A DNA stretch of 18,900 nt from Flavobacteriaceae bacterium (lineage in GTDB: Bacteria > Bacteroidota > Bacteroidia > Flavobacteriales > Flavobacteriaceae). Below, one piece after another: positions 6,900 to 15,878 of the stretch (the first letter of the stretch is position 1; each line of letters opens with the position of its first letter). The stretch spans positions 1 through 18,900 of the forward strand of contig JAENXB010000028.1 of assembly GCA_016649785.1 (NCBI GenBank), given 5' to 3'. Position numbers and translations under genes: made by a program. The notes beneath the pieces are model-generated. The model saw nothing but the letters and a program-made list of their open reading frames with translations, did no database searches and had not been told where the DNA came from.

Positions 6900-8216
6900 T
6901 TAACCCCTTAATAGTTCCAGTTGTTCCATTACGCTGCTGTGGGTTACAGTATGATGCTTAAAATAATGAATTAATTTTTCCTTTTCCTGTGGGGTGGCGT
7001 TTTGCTGGTTCAGGATATTCATCAAATGCATTTTCATATGTCCTTGTTGAATTCCGGTAGTTACAAGGGATTTTACCGCGGCAAAATTTTGAGCAAGACC
7101 GGCAACTGCAACAATCTCCATCAATTTTTTCGCTGTAGGTTTTTGAAGGATCTGCAAAGCCACTTTTACCAGTGGGTGAAGGTTTGTAAGTCCGCCAACT
7201 GTTCCCAATGCCAAAGGAATTTCCATCCACAATTTAAAAATCCCGTCTTTCACGGTGGCGTGCGTTAAACTGGTGTATTGGCCGTCTTTTGAAGCGTATG
7301 CGTGAATTCCTGCTTCCACGGCCCGGAAATCGTTGCCTGTTGCAAGCACTACGGCGTCAATTCCGTTCATTATGCCTTTGTTGTGGGTTACGGCACGGTA
7401 AGGTTCAATTTCAGCGATTTTGAGCGCTGTCAGGAATTTTTCAGCGAAAACATCAGGATCCTTGTGCTTTTCATCGGCGAGATCGGCAACGGGGCAGGAT
7501 ACTTCAGCTCTTACGATACAATCGGGAACGTAATTGGAAAGTATGCTCATAATTATTTCCAGTTCCTTTTCTTCTGAAGTAAATTCATCATATTTAATGG
7601 CTTCAGCTTTAAATGTTTCAGAAAATTTTTCAAGACAGGAATTGATGAAATTGGCTCCCATGGAATCTTTGGTCTCAAAACTGCAGTGCAGTTGAAAGTA
7701 TCCTTCCATCAAATCTGTTTTATCCCGAAGTTCAATATTTAAAATCCCGCCACCCCGTTCTTTCATATTTCGGGTAATGTTGCTTACCGAATCTATTAAA
7801 ACCGGCTTACATGCATTAAAAAAGCGCTCTAGTTTTTTGTGATCCCCTGAATAGAGGAAGTGTATCTGGCCTATTTTCACGGTATTTAAAACCTGCACCT
7901 TAAATCCGCCCCGGGTAAACCAGTATTTGGCTGCTTTGCTTGCCGCGGCTATTACCGAACTTTCCTCAATTGCCATGGGAATGGCATAAAGTTCGCCGTT
8001 AATTAGGAAATTTGGTGCAATTCCAAATGGCAAATAAAAATTACTAAGGGTATTTTCCGTAAATTCCTCGTGAAGTTGCTGTAGTTGTACATTGATATTC
8101 CAGTATTGGCGCAACACTGCTTCAGCTTGCGGGGAATCTTTTAAATATGTTTTTGATAACCAGGTAATTTTTTCTTCTTTGCCCAGTTTTGAAAAGCCGG
8201 AAATAGGTGTAATCAT
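6900..8216 (-). CDS. mvaA: Hydroxymethylglutaryl-CoA reductase, class II
   Basis: This 438-residue enzyme is the length of class II (bacterial) HMG-CoA reductases, which interconvert HMG-CoA and mevalonate using NAD(P)H. Conserved stretches are P-M-A-I-E-E-S-S-V-I-A-A-A-S (80-93, catalytic Glu84/85), D-S-M-G-A-N (184-189, nucleotide-binding motif), H-N-K-G-I-M-N-G (278-285, catalytic Lys280), A-T-G-N-D-F-R-A (292-299, Asp296) and Q-G-H-M-K-M-H (391-397, His393). These correspond to the Glu/Lys/Asp/His set of the Pseudomonas mevalonii enzyme. No N-terminal membrane region is present, so it is cytosolic. Class II enzymes were first described as degradative, but the GHMP kinase next door and the usual presence of the mevalonate route in Flavobacteriia favour biosynthesis of isopentenyl diphosphate. 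A perfect TAnnTTTG box lies 20 bp upstream of the ATG. Confidence 0.93.
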   Translation of the reverse strand: MITPISGFSKLGKEEKITWLSKTYLKDSPQAEAVLRQYWNINVQLQQLHEEFTENTLSNFYLPFGIAPNFLINGELYAIPMAIEESSVIAAASKAAKYWFTRGGFKVQVLNTVKIGQIHFLYSGDHKKLERFFNACKPVLIDSVSNITRNMKERGGGILNIELRDKTDLMEGYFQLHCSFETKDSMGANFINSCLEKFSETFKAEAIKYDEFTSEEKELEIIMSILSNYVPDCIVRAEVSCPVADLADEKHKDPDVFAEKFLTALKIAEIEPYRAVTHNKGIMNGIDAVVLATGNDFRAVEAGIHAYASKDGQYTSLTHATVKDGIFKLWMEIPLALGTVGGLTNLHPLVKVALQILQKPTAKKLMEIVAVAGLAQNFAAVKSLVTTGIQQGHMKMHLMNILNQQNATPQEKEKLIHYFKHHTVTHSSVMEQLELLRG

Positions 8217-8235
8217 TTAAAAATAGATTTGAGCC

Positions 8236-8243
8236 CAAAGATA
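8236..8243 (-). promoter_or_regulatory. -7 promoter box for HMG-CoA reductase
   Basis: On the - strand this reads TATCTTTG, a perfect match to the Bacteroidota -7 consensus TAnnTTTG. It lies 20 bp upstream of the HMG-CoA reductase ATG, implying a leader of about 15 bases. I see no convincing TTTG element at the -33 position. Assigned from motif and position only. Confidence 0.6.
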
Positions 8244-8370
8244 CAATTACTCGCGTTACTCTGAATGCCGCTTTGTTTCATTTGAATTAACGGAATAAAA
8301 ATCTCAAAGTTTTTTTAACAAATAGTTATGATTTAACACTTGAAAATCCTGTTTTTTGCTGAAATTTTAG

Positions 8371-8378
8371 TAAACTTG
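8371..8378 (+). promoter_or_regulatory. Possible -7 box for the peptidase/transporter operon
   Basis: TAAACTTG is one base off TAnnTTTG and lies 27 bp before the DPP IV gene start, within the 188-bp divergent region shared with HMG-CoA reductase. An upstream TTTG at 8355-8358 is closer than the usual spacing. Tentative. Confidence 0.35.
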
Positions 8379-8404
8379 GCAACAAAATCAATTTTTCATA
8401 TTTT

Positions 8405-10612
8405 ATGAGATTCACAAAATTTTTATTGGGGCTTTTTTTAATAGGAACCAGCTCGGTTTTTGCCCAGGAAAAACAAATTACTTTAGAAGAAATATGGGAT
8501 GGAACTTTTAGTCAGGAACGACTTGAGTCGCTTGAATCCTTAAATAACGGTACTGAATATATCGTTTTAAATCAGGACAAAAAAAATGCTACTTCCAGCA
8601 TTGATGTTTATGATTACAAATCGGGGGAAAAGAAAGGAAGTCTGCTTAACTCTGCCAATTTGGAAGAAATTTCAAAATTTCAGGGGTATGAATTAAGTGC
8701 CAACGAAGCCAAAGTTTTGCTGGGTACCCAAATGGATCAAATCTTTCGGCATTCTTCAAAAGGAATTTTTTACGTTTATGATATCGCTTCAAAATCCTTA
8801 CAAAAGTTGAGCGAAAATAAAATACAGGAACCTACTTTTTCTCCTGATGCTTCCATGGTTGCTTATGTGTTCGACAATAACTTATATATAAAAACCCTGG
8901 CTACCGGTGAAGAGATCCAAATTACTACCGATGGGAAGAAAAATGAGATCATCAACGGGGTAACCGATTGGGTTTATGAAGAGGAATTCGCTTTTGTTAG
9001 GGCTTTTGACTGGAATAAAACAGGAAATAAAATTGCTTTCTTGAGATTTGATGAGACGAATGTCCCTGAATTTTCTATGAGTATTTTCGGAGAGGATTTG
9101 TACCCCAAGATTACAACCTTTAAATATCCTAAGGCAGGCGAAGAAAATTCAGTTGTTTCCTTACAGATTTACGATCTTAAATCGGCCAATTCTTCTCCCG
9201 TGGAATTAGGGGATTATGAGGATTTTTATATCCCGAGAATTGACTGGACCAACGACGCAAAAATTCTTAGCGTTCAGGTATTAAATCGCCATCAAAATAA
9301 TCTGGATCTGATCTTTGTAAATTCAGAAAAAAAAGAGGCAAAAGTGGTGATGAACGAAACAGATAAAGCCTATGTGGATATTACCGATAATTTAACTTTC
9401 CTGGAGGATAACAGCTACATCTGGACAAGTGAAAAGGATGGCTATAATCACATTTATCATTATGATAAAAACGGAAAGCTGATGGATCAAATCACAAAAG
9501 GCAATTGGGAGGTTACCAATTACTATGGATTTGACGCAAAAACCAAAAGGGTTTATTATCAAAGCACAGAAAATGGAAGTGTGAACCGAGATGTTTATTC
9601 CATAAAAGCCGATGGTTCAAACAAAAAAAGACTGACTCAAAAAACCGGTACAAACAACGCCGATTTTAGTGCAGATTATACTTATTTCATCAATTCCTTC
9701 ACCAATACCAAAACTCCATACGAATTCACCTTGCATGACTCCAAAACAGGAAAACTGGAACGGAAAATAAAAGACAATTCTGAACTGCTGGAAAAGGAAA
9801 AAGCCTATAAATTTTCTCCTAAAGAACTTTCCACAATTGAGGTTAACGGAAATGAACTCAATATGTGGATGATCAAACCATCAGATTTTGATCCGAACAA
9901 AAAATATCCTTTGTTTATGTTTCAGTATTCGGGACCGGGATCGCAAATGGTTTCCAATACTTATTTCAACTCAAACGATTACTGGTATCAGCTTTTGGCA
10001 GACGAAGGTTATATAATCGTTTCTGTAGATGGGAGGGGGACCGGATTTAAGGGAGCCGCGTTTAAAAAAGTGACTCAAAATGAATTGGGAAAATACGAAT
10101 TGGAAGATCAGATCGAGGCCGCTAAAAAATTAGGTGCGCTGGAATATATAGATCAGGATCAAATAGGGATCTGGGGATGGAGTTATGGCGGATTTATGTC
10201 CACCAATGCGATCCTCAAAGGGAATGATGTGTTTTCAATGGCAATTGCCGTTGCTCCGGTAACCAGCTGGAGGTTTTACGATTCTATCTATACCGAAAGA
10301 TATATGACTACCCCACAGGAAAATCCGGCGGGCTACGATGAGAACTCTCCGATAAATCACGTGGAAAAATTAAAAGGTGACTTTCTGCTGGTTCACGGAA
10401 GTGGTGATGACAACGTTCATGTACAAAATTCCATGCGGCTTATTGAAGCCCTGGTCCAGGTAAATAAACAATTTGACTGGGCTATTTATCCAGACAAAAA
10501 TCACGGGATCTATGGTGGAAATACACGTTTACACCTGTACACCAAAATGACCGAATTCATCAAGGAACATTTAAAAACTAATATCAACCCCAATAATAAA
10601 ATCAGGATATAA
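8405..10612 (+). CDS. S9B dipeptidyl peptidase IV-like serine peptidase
   Basis: This 735-residue secreted prolyl oligopeptidase-family enzyme has a signal peptide ending F-A-Q (residues 1-21). An eight-bladed beta-propeller region (about 40-470) follows, then an alpha/beta-hydrolase domain (about 480-725). The nucleophile motif G-W-S-Y-G-G puts Ser593 in place; Asp668 in G-S-G-D-D-N-V-H and His700 in K-N-H-G-I-Y complete the triad. The propeller carries D-W-V-Y-E-E-E-F (188-195), matching the double-Glu motif with which DPP IV holds the free peptide N-terminus. Together these support release of X-Pro or X-Ala dipeptides from oligopeptides. With a cleavable signal and no other anchor it should act in the periplasm. 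Its stop codon directly abuts the ATG of a peptide transporter, so the released dipeptides are the likely substrates of the two downstream genes. Confidence 0.93.
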   Translation: MRFTKFLLGLFLIGTSSVFAQEKQITLEEIWDGTFSQERLESLESLNNGTEYIVLNQDKKNATSSIDVYDYKSGEKKGSLLNSANLEEISKFQGYELSANEAKVLLGTQMDQIFRHSSKGIFYVYDIASKSLQKLSENKIQEPTFSPDASMVAYVFDNNLYIKTLATGEEIQITTDGKKNEIINGVTDWVYEEEFAFVRAFDWNKTGNKIAFLRFDETNVPEFSMSIFGEDLYPKITTFKYPKAGEENSVVSLQIYDLKSANSSPVELGDYEDFYIPRIDWTNDAKILSVQVLNRHQNNLDLIFVNSEKKEAKVVMNETDKAYVDITDNLTFLEDNSYIWTSEKDGYNHIYHYDKNGKLMDQITKGNWEVTNYYGFDAKTKRVYYQSTENGSVNRDVYSIKADGSNKKRLTQKTGTNNADFSADYTYFINSFTNTKTPYEFTLHDSKTGKLERKIKDNSELLEKEKAYKFSPKELSTIEVNGNELNMWMIKPSDFDPNKKYPLFMFQYSGPGSQMVSNTYFNSNDYWYQLLADEGYIIVSVDGRGTGFKGAAFKKVTQNELGKYELEDQIEAAKKLGALEYIDQDQIGIWGWSYGGFMSTNAILKGNDVFSMAIAVAPVTSWRFYDSIYTERYMTTPQENPAGYDENSPINHVEKLKGDFLLVHGSGDDNVHVQNSMRLIEALVQVNKQFDWAIYPDKNHGIYGGNTRLHLYTKMTEFIKEHLKTNINPNNKIRI

Positions 10613-12529
10613 ATGGCAAATACTGCACCCCCGGCAAATCAAAAGGAATTATTTGGACATCCCGTTGGTTTATATATTTTATTCTTCACCGAGATGTGGG
10701 AACGTTTCTCTTATTATGGGATGCGTGCTATTCTTGTACTATATCTTGTAAGTGCGACAACTGGTGGTAATGCCGGTTTGGGGTGGACTTCTTCTGAAGC
10801 TCTTGTGCTTTATGGATGGTACACCATGCTGGTTTATGTTGTTTCTATCCCCGGAGGGATTTTGGCAGATAAGGTTTTTGGCCAGAAAAAAGCCGTTTTA
10901 ATAGGAGGTATTATTTTGGTTTGTGGACATGGAATCCTTGCTGTAGAGGAGATGTGGGCATTTTATACGGGGCTTGGTCTTATTATCGCAGGAGTAGGTT
11001 TGCTGAAACCCAATATTTCGACTATGGTAGGTGGCCTTTATAAAGTAGGGGACATTAGAAGGGATAAAGGATTCACAATTTTTTATATAGGAATAAATTT
11101 AGGAGCTTTTCTTTCCAGTTTGATCGTGGGTTATGTAGGAGAAAAAATAGGCTGGCATTACGGATTTGGGCTTGCAGGAATAGCGATGGCCTTTGGGTTG
11201 ATGGTGTATTTGTGGGGTCAGAAATATCTTACAAATGTAGGTAACCTGCTATCTAAAGCTGAGATGGCTGAAGGAGCCTCAATCACAGATTTAATTGCAG
11301 ATCTGTTAAAATCTCCGTTACAACTTATTATAACAGTTGTGTTGCTTGTGGTATCTATCGTGGGATGGGTCACAATTGGATTTGGATATGGGTTATTATT
11401 TATATTCCTTTCTTTGGTGGTGGGAATAATGATGATGGTTTATAAGGACCTGACCAGCCAAATTATGAAAGACAGGTACGTGGTCATGTTGCTATCTTTT
11501 ATTTTGGTGATTGTATTTTGGGGAGCTTTTGAACAAGCCGGTGGTTTGATGAATATTTATGCCCTGGATAAAACCAACAGGATCCTTCCGTTTAGCTTAC
11601 CCTTAATAGGAAATGAAGTTCCCGCTTCCTTTTTTCAATCCCTGAATGCATTATTTATAATTCTTTTTGGAGTGCTTATTGCCAATTTCTGGGCTAAACG
11701 AAAATTAAAAAGCAAAGAGGCATCTTCAATCTTCAAAATGGCTACAGGGGTGATTATCATGGGACTTGGTTTTGTGTTTATGGCCGCAGCTTCCTTACAA
11801 TATGCCTCTAACGGCGCGGCAGCAATGTACTGGCTTGTTTTGGCCTATTTGCTGCATACCATTGGTGAACTTTGCTCCTCACCGGTTGCCTTATCATTTA
11901 TTACTAAACTTGCCCCTATGAGATATGCTTCCTTAATGATGGGGGTTTATTTTGCAGCGACTGGCCTGGGGAATAAAGTTGCAGGAGTGATTGGTGAATT
12001 TTCTCAGGGAGAACCTACCAAAATTGAATTGATCGCATCCAGAGAGAATTTAACGCCATTTTTAAAGGTTAAAGACAGCATCCTGGTAAAGGGGAAAAAC
12101 TTTAAGATAAAGACAAAAATATATCCTGAAAACGGACAATTTAAGGCGATAGACCTCAATACCAATGAACCTGTTCTGGGCTTGGTGAAATTCGAAAATG
12201 AAAATGGTGAAAAGGAGATCATCAACCTCTTAAAAGAAGAGAATGTCACTCAGGAAAATCCTTATCATGCCATATTCAGCTTTAGGAACAATGATGAAAA
12301 ATTATCCAAAGAGGAATTGGATTATTCCGGAATTGTAATAATTGATGAAGTTCAAACGCAAATGGAGTTTAGAACCTTCATAGGGATAACCATCTTTACC
12401 GTAATCTTTGCATCCATAGTGTTAATGATGCTTAAACCTCTTAAGAGACTTACTCATGGTGCTGAAGATGATGAAAGGAAAATGCCGGAGCAGGAACCTT
12501 TTGATATTGCAATTGAACCTAAAAAGTAA
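10613..12529 (+). CDS. POT-family peptide MFS transporter 1, with periplasmic insertion before the last helix
   Basis: A 638-residue proton-dependent oligopeptide transporter. Family marks are the E-x-x-E-R motif in T-E-M-W-E-R-F-S-Y-Y-G-M-R (helix 1), F-E-Q-A-G-G (helix 7) and G-E-L-C-S-S-P-V-A-L (helix 10). I count 14 helices, including the bacterial HA/HB pair near 235-277. Typical bacterial members have about 450-520 residues. The excess lies in a hydrophilic stretch of about 125 residues (462-588) between helices 11 and 12, which topology places in the periplasm. The ATG directly follows the peptidase stop, and the next gene starts 3 bp after this one, so the three form one operon. It probably imports di- and tripeptides with protons. 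The cytoplasmic tail is short and acidic. Confidence 0.92.
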   Translation: MANTAPPANQKELFGHPVGLYILFFTEMWERFSYYGMRAILVLYLVSATTGGNAGLGWTSSEALVLYGWYTMLVYVVSIPGGILADKVFGQKKAVLIGGIILVCGHGILAVEEMWAFYTGLGLIIAGVGLLKPNISTMVGGLYKVGDIRRDKGFTIFYIGINLGAFLSSLIVGYVGEKIGWHYGFGLAGIAMAFGLMVYLWGQKYLTNVGNLLSKAEMAEGASITDLIADLLKSPLQLIITVVLLVVSIVGWVTIGFGYGLLFIFLSLVVGIMMMVYKDLTSQIMKDRYVVMLLSFILVIVFWGAFEQAGGLMNIYALDKTNRILPFSLPLIGNEVPASFFQSLNALFIILFGVLIANFWAKRKLKSKEASSIFKMATGVIIMGLGFVFMAAASLQYASNGAAAMYWLVLAYLLHTIGELCSSPVALSFITKLAPMRYASLMMGVYFAATGLGNKVAGVIGEFSQGEPTKIELIASRENLTPFLKVKDSILVKGKNFKIKTKIYPENGQFKAIDLNTNEPVLGLVKFENENGEKEIINLLKEENVTQENPYHAIFSFRNNDEKLSKEELDYSGIVIIDEVQTQMEFRTFIGITIFTVIFASIVLMMLKPLKRLTHGAEDDERKMPEQEPFDIAIEPKK

Positions 12530-12532
12530 TTC

Positions 12533-14626
12533 ATGACACCTGAAAAACCTACCGCCGGTAATTTTTTTGAATCCAATGTACTTGGACATCCTGCGGGATT
12601 GTTCGTGCTCTTTTTTACCGAAATGTGGGAACGCTTTTCCTATTATGGAATGCGGGCTATTTTGGTATTGTTTTTAGTTAGTGCTTTTGGTCTGGGTGGA
12701 TGGAACTGGCCGCGGGAAAATGCCCTGGCATTATACGGGACCTATACTGCAATGGTATATTTAACACCAATTCTTGGAGGTTATCTCGCCGATAAATTTC
12801 TTGGGTACAGAAAGGCAGTAGTAATTGGCGCTTTTTTGATGACCTTAGGGCACGTTTCCCTGGCTCTGGAATTTGACCCTATTTTTCTTTATATAGGTAT
12901 AGGATTATTGATAGCCGGAAATGGTTTCTTCAAGCCAAATATTACTTCAATTATATCAAAACTCTACACAAATTATCCTGAGAAAAAGGATGGGGCCTAT
13001 ACTATTTTTTATATGGGCGTAAATGCAGGGGCATTTCTTGGAATACTGTTATGTGGGTATTTGGGCGAAAAAATAGGTTGGAGTTATGGATTTGGATTAG
13101 CGGGAGTTTTCATGTTTTTAGGAATGGTTCAGTTTTACCTGGCTCAAAATATATTTGGCGAAGCCGGGAAAAAACCAATTGCTGAAACCGAAGAAACCAA
13201 AGCCGCGGCACTGGAATTTGAAGGAGACAGGTTAAATCCATTTAGCTTTCTGGATAAAATTATTATTGTTATTACCGCTGTGCTTGGATTGGTATGGATT
13301 ATTAATGATCCGGCTTCAAAAATAGGTGGAAATAATATACTCGAATTTGGAGGAACCGATTATTCTGCTCAGGTAATATTAGTGGCTTTAGTGCTGTTTT
13401 TGTATTTACTTGTCTCGAGAATTATCCGATATCCTGCCATAATAAGGGACAGGATGATCGCGATCGTGTTTTTTGCGGTATTCACCGTATGTTTTTGGGC
13501 GGCTTTTGAACAGGCAGGTGGTTCCATGACCATTTTCGCCAAAGATTATACAAACAGGATCATGTCCGGAAATTATGCCACCTTGTTCCTGATCGCAAAT
13601 ATCTTTATTACCGTGATTCCCATCGCAATTATCACCTGGGTACTTTATCTGCTGTTTAAACAAACCTATAAAAAGTATCTTGCGGCAAATATAGTATTGG
13701 GTTTTAGTTTTGTTATAATATGGGCTATCGTAGGCTGGATGATCAACAGAGATATGAATTCCAATGCTTTTATCGTTTCCTACCCAACGATCCAACAGCA
13801 GGTTTTAGATGAAGGAACTGGCCAACCGGCAATAGATAAAAAAACCAAAGAGCCATTATTTACTTACACACCTGTAACTGTCTCCACAGAAATTTCACAG
13901 AGTGATAAAATTGTGGAACAGGAAATCACCATTATAGAACCTTTAGATCTCAATGTTGCCGATGAGATCGCAATTATGGATGTTGACCAAAGAGGGAAGT
14001 TTATATATCTGGATGCCGAAAAACAAGCCAAAATAAATGCTACTTTAAAAAGCGGGGAGAAGAGTACGATAATAAGCGGAAGGATTAAAAAAATTAAGGA
14101 AAACGAAATTGAAATTCCGGCTACCTGGTTTTTGATCCTCAACTCCCTTTTTATTATCATTTTTGCCCCATTGTTTTCAAAATGGTGGGAGAGTAAATAC
14201 AATCCCAGCGGCTCCGTTAAATATGGACTTGGCCTTATATTATTGGGGATCGGGTTTGCGGCTTTGGCTTTTGGTTCTCTTGGGATCGAATCCGGATCTC
14301 AGGTGGCTTCCGTAAGTATAATCTGGCTTATCTTGGCTTTCCTGTTCCATACCTTAGGTGAACTTTGTTTATCCCCGGTTGCGCTTTCCTATATCAGTAA
14401 ATTAGTTCCCGGAAGAATGATCGCTATGATGTTTGGAATTTGGTATATTGCTATAGCTATTGGAAACAAAATTGCAGGTACTATGGGAGGGAATATAGAT
14501 GCGATCACAGCTGAATACGATATGACGACTTTCTTCCTGGTATTCACTTTTATCCCTATTGGATTGGGACTTATAGCGATCTTGCTCAATCCGCTTTTAA
14601 AGAAACTAATGCACGGAGTAAGATAA
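12533..14626 (+). CDS. POT-family peptide MFS transporter 2, with extra helices and a different periplasmic insertion
   Basis: This 697-residue paralogue of the preceding gene has the same T-E-M-W-E-R-F-S-Y-Y-G-M-R stretch in helix 1, F-E-Q-A-G-G in helix 7 (about 325) and G-E-L-C-L-S-P-V-A-L in helix 10. Between helix 7 and the canonical helix 8 (E-I-P-A-T-W-F-L-I-L-N-S-L-F, aligning with E-V-P-A-S-F-F-Q-S-L-N-A-L-F in transporter 1) there is an extra segment at about 344-525. It contains two additional hydrophobic helices (about 346-370 and 377-398) and a hydrophilic domain of about 125 residues that should be periplasmic. It therefore has about 16 helices and lacks the helix 11-12 insertion of its neighbour. 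It is the last gene of the operon. Paralogue divergence suggests different peptide preferences, which is inference. Confidence 0.92.
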   Translation: MTPEKPTAGNFFESNVLGHPAGLFVLFFTEMWERFSYYGMRAILVLFLVSAFGLGGWNWPRENALALYGTYTAMVYLTPILGGYLADKFLGYRKAVVIGAFLMTLGHVSLALEFDPIFLYIGIGLLIAGNGFFKPNITSIISKLYTNYPEKKDGAYTIFYMGVNAGAFLGILLCGYLGEKIGWSYGFGLAGVFMFLGMVQFYLAQNIFGEAGKKPIAETEETKAAALEFEGDRLNPFSFLDKIIIVITAVLGLVWIINDPASKIGGNNILEFGGTDYSAQVILVALVLFLYLLVSRIIRYPAIIRDRMIAIVFFAVFTVCFWAAFEQAGGSMTIFAKDYTNRIMSGNYATLFLIANIFITVIPIAIITWVLYLLFKQTYKKYLAANIVLGFSFVIIWAIVGWMINRDMNSNAFIVSYPTIQQQVLDEGTGQPAIDKKTKEPLFTYTPVTVSTEISQSDKIVEQEITIIEPLDLNVADEIAIMDVDQRGKFIYLDAEKQAKINATLKSGEKSTIISGRIKKIKENEIEIPATWFLILNSLFIIIFAPLFSKWWESKYNPSGSVKYGLGLILLGIGFAALAFGSLGIESGSQVASVSIIWLILAFLFHTLGELCLSPVALSYISKLVPGRMIAMMFGIWYIAIAIGNKIAGTMGGNIDAITAEYDMTTFFLVFTFIPIGLGLIAILLNPLLKKLMHGVR

Positions 14627-14733
14627 AATAAGTACAACAATAAACTTTTCTGCTTTTGGAATAATAATTGAATGAAATTTTAAAGATTGAAATGTATTCA
14701 GGATCATTTCGACTTAAAAACAAAATTTGAAAA

Positions 14734-15276
14734 ATGAAATATTTTATTATAAGTATCGCTTTTTTGTTGGTTACCACATCTGTTAGTGCACAGGAAATAA
14801 AGTGGATGAGTATGAATGAAGCTCTTGCAGCTCAAAAACATGCGCCTAAAAAAATCATTATGGATGCCTATACCAACTGGTGCGGCCCGTGTAAACTGAT
14901 GGATAAAAACACCTTTACAAATAAAGATGTGATCAATTATGTCAATAAATATTTTTATGCAGTAAAATTTGATGCCGAAGGGACCGAAGAAGTGATGTAT
15001 AAAGATTTTAATTATACAAACCCAAATTTTGATCCTGCCCGAAAAGGCCGTAATAGTCAGCATTTTTTTGCAGATGCATTGAAAGTTACAGGATATCCGA
15101 GCCTGGTATTTTTTGATGAAGAATCGGAGATAATCGCCCCTATTGTCGGTTACAGAACTCCCGAACAATTGGAAATTTTTTTAAAAATGATCGCCAACAA
15201 CGATTATAAGGAACTGACTTCGGCGGAAGCCTGGCAGAAATATGAAGCAAATTTTAAGGGGACGTTTAAAAATTAA
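14734..15276 (+). CDS. Secreted thioredoxin-fold protein with CGPC active site
   Basis: A 180-residue protein with a signal peptide ending S-A-Q (residues 1-20). W-C-G-P-C (Cys50, Cys53) heads the first helix and Y-P-S-L-V-F-F-D carries the cis-proline (Pro122), as in thioredoxin-like thiol oxidoreductases. A charged insertion of about 30 residues (81-110) between strand and helix is larger than in cytosolic thioredoxin and resembles the thioredoxin-like (Thioredoxin_7/DUF255-related) proteins common in Bacteroidota. It should act in the periplasm as a disulfide reductase or isomerase; partners are unknown. It starts 107 bp after the POT operon with no clear terminator between, but the gap suggests a separate unit. 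It converges on the acetyltransferase cassette. Confidence 0.87.
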   Translation: MKYFIISIAFLLVTTSVSAQEIKWMSMNEALAAQKHAPKKIIMDAYTNWCGPCKLMDKNTFTNKDVINYVNKYFYAVKFDAEGTEEVMYKDFNYTNPNFDPARKGRNSQHFFADALKVTGYPSLVFFDEESEIIAPIVGYRTPEQLEIFLKMIANNDYKELTSAEAWQKYEANFKGTFKN

Positions 15277-15328
15277 AATTTAATTTTCGGGATTGTAGAT
15301 ATATTTTGCTACTCTATTGGCAATAGTA

Positions 15329-15875
15329 TTAAATTTTAGCCTTTACATACGGTGTAATATCTAAAAACATTTGCCTTGTATCTTTACCTTCATCTTTATC
15401 TGAAAAATATTCAAATCCCATTTTTTCATAAAACCCCAGTGAGTTTGAATAAGCATCAACAGTAATTAATTTACAAGCACATTTTGTGTTCTGTTCAATG
15501 GCAAAGTCAATAATGTAGTTGACAATGGTCCTGCCAGTTCCGGAATTTTCGATATTTTTGTTTACTGCTAATCTTCCAATCTTTATTGCGGGGAAATATT
15601 CGAAGTGTCTTTTCGGATGGCTCACCAAGCTCTTCAGAAAGCGTTTAAAAGCATTCTTGGAGGCAAAATTATTTTCTTGAACTCTTAAACTGTCATTGAA
15701 AATACTATAGTAGGCATAAGTTTTCTCAGAATCTTCAATAACAAATGTTGTGGACATTAATTCTAAGCCGTAGAGTTTTGCTTTTTTAAAAAGAAAATCA
15801 TTCAAGTCAGTATCACCACAATCAAAAGGTTTTATCCGCCTCTATTTTAAAGAAACTTAAATTTGAGAAATCCAC
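15329..15875 (-). pseudogene. GNAT acetyltransferase, toxin-like, with a +1 frameshift near the N-terminus
   Basis: The long intact frame (15329-15805, 158 codons if a TTG were used) has a GNAT fold. Motif A reads R-L-A-V-N-K-N-I-E-N-S-G-T-G-R (acetyl-CoA loop at 86-92 of that frame), and V-D-A-Y-S-N-S-L-G-F-Y-E-K-M-G-F is motif B. That frame has no ATG or GTG before a TAG at 15842-15844. Its upstream codons, K-P-F-D-C-G-D-T-D-L, are the usual start of TacT/AtaT-like toxin-family GNATs. In the neighbouring frame, GTG at 15875-15873 begins V-D-F-S-N-L-S-F-F-K-I-E-A-D-K. The two frames join exactly if one A of the AAAA run (15830-15833, T on the + strand) is removed, giving a 181-residue protein starting 3 bp after the antitoxin-like gene. 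As read, translation from GTG stops at TGA after 17 codons. It may be dead, or it may be restarted internally at a downstream Met. Real mutation is favoured over sequencing error, since an A8 run inside the DPP IV gene (9327-9334) is intact. Confidence 0.72.
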
Positions 15876-15878
15876 TAA

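Noticed and set aside
6958..7577. Several 70-90 codon frames overlapping HMG-CoA reductase on both strands
   Set aside because: They lie inside a gene with full catalytic motifs and show no recognisable domain or start context; they are shadow frames.
15300..15330. Inverted repeat CTATTGGCAATAG as a terminator after the thioredoxin-fold gene
   Set aside because: The stem is only about 6 bp with a loop too small to fold cleanly and no convincing T tract follows.
15329..15805. GNAT gene as a normal 158-codon CDS starting at TTG 15805
   Set aside because: The TTG lies inside the conserved F-D-C-G-D-T-D-L-N-D-F block, so a start there would remove the N-terminal strand. The upstream frame joins exactly by one base.
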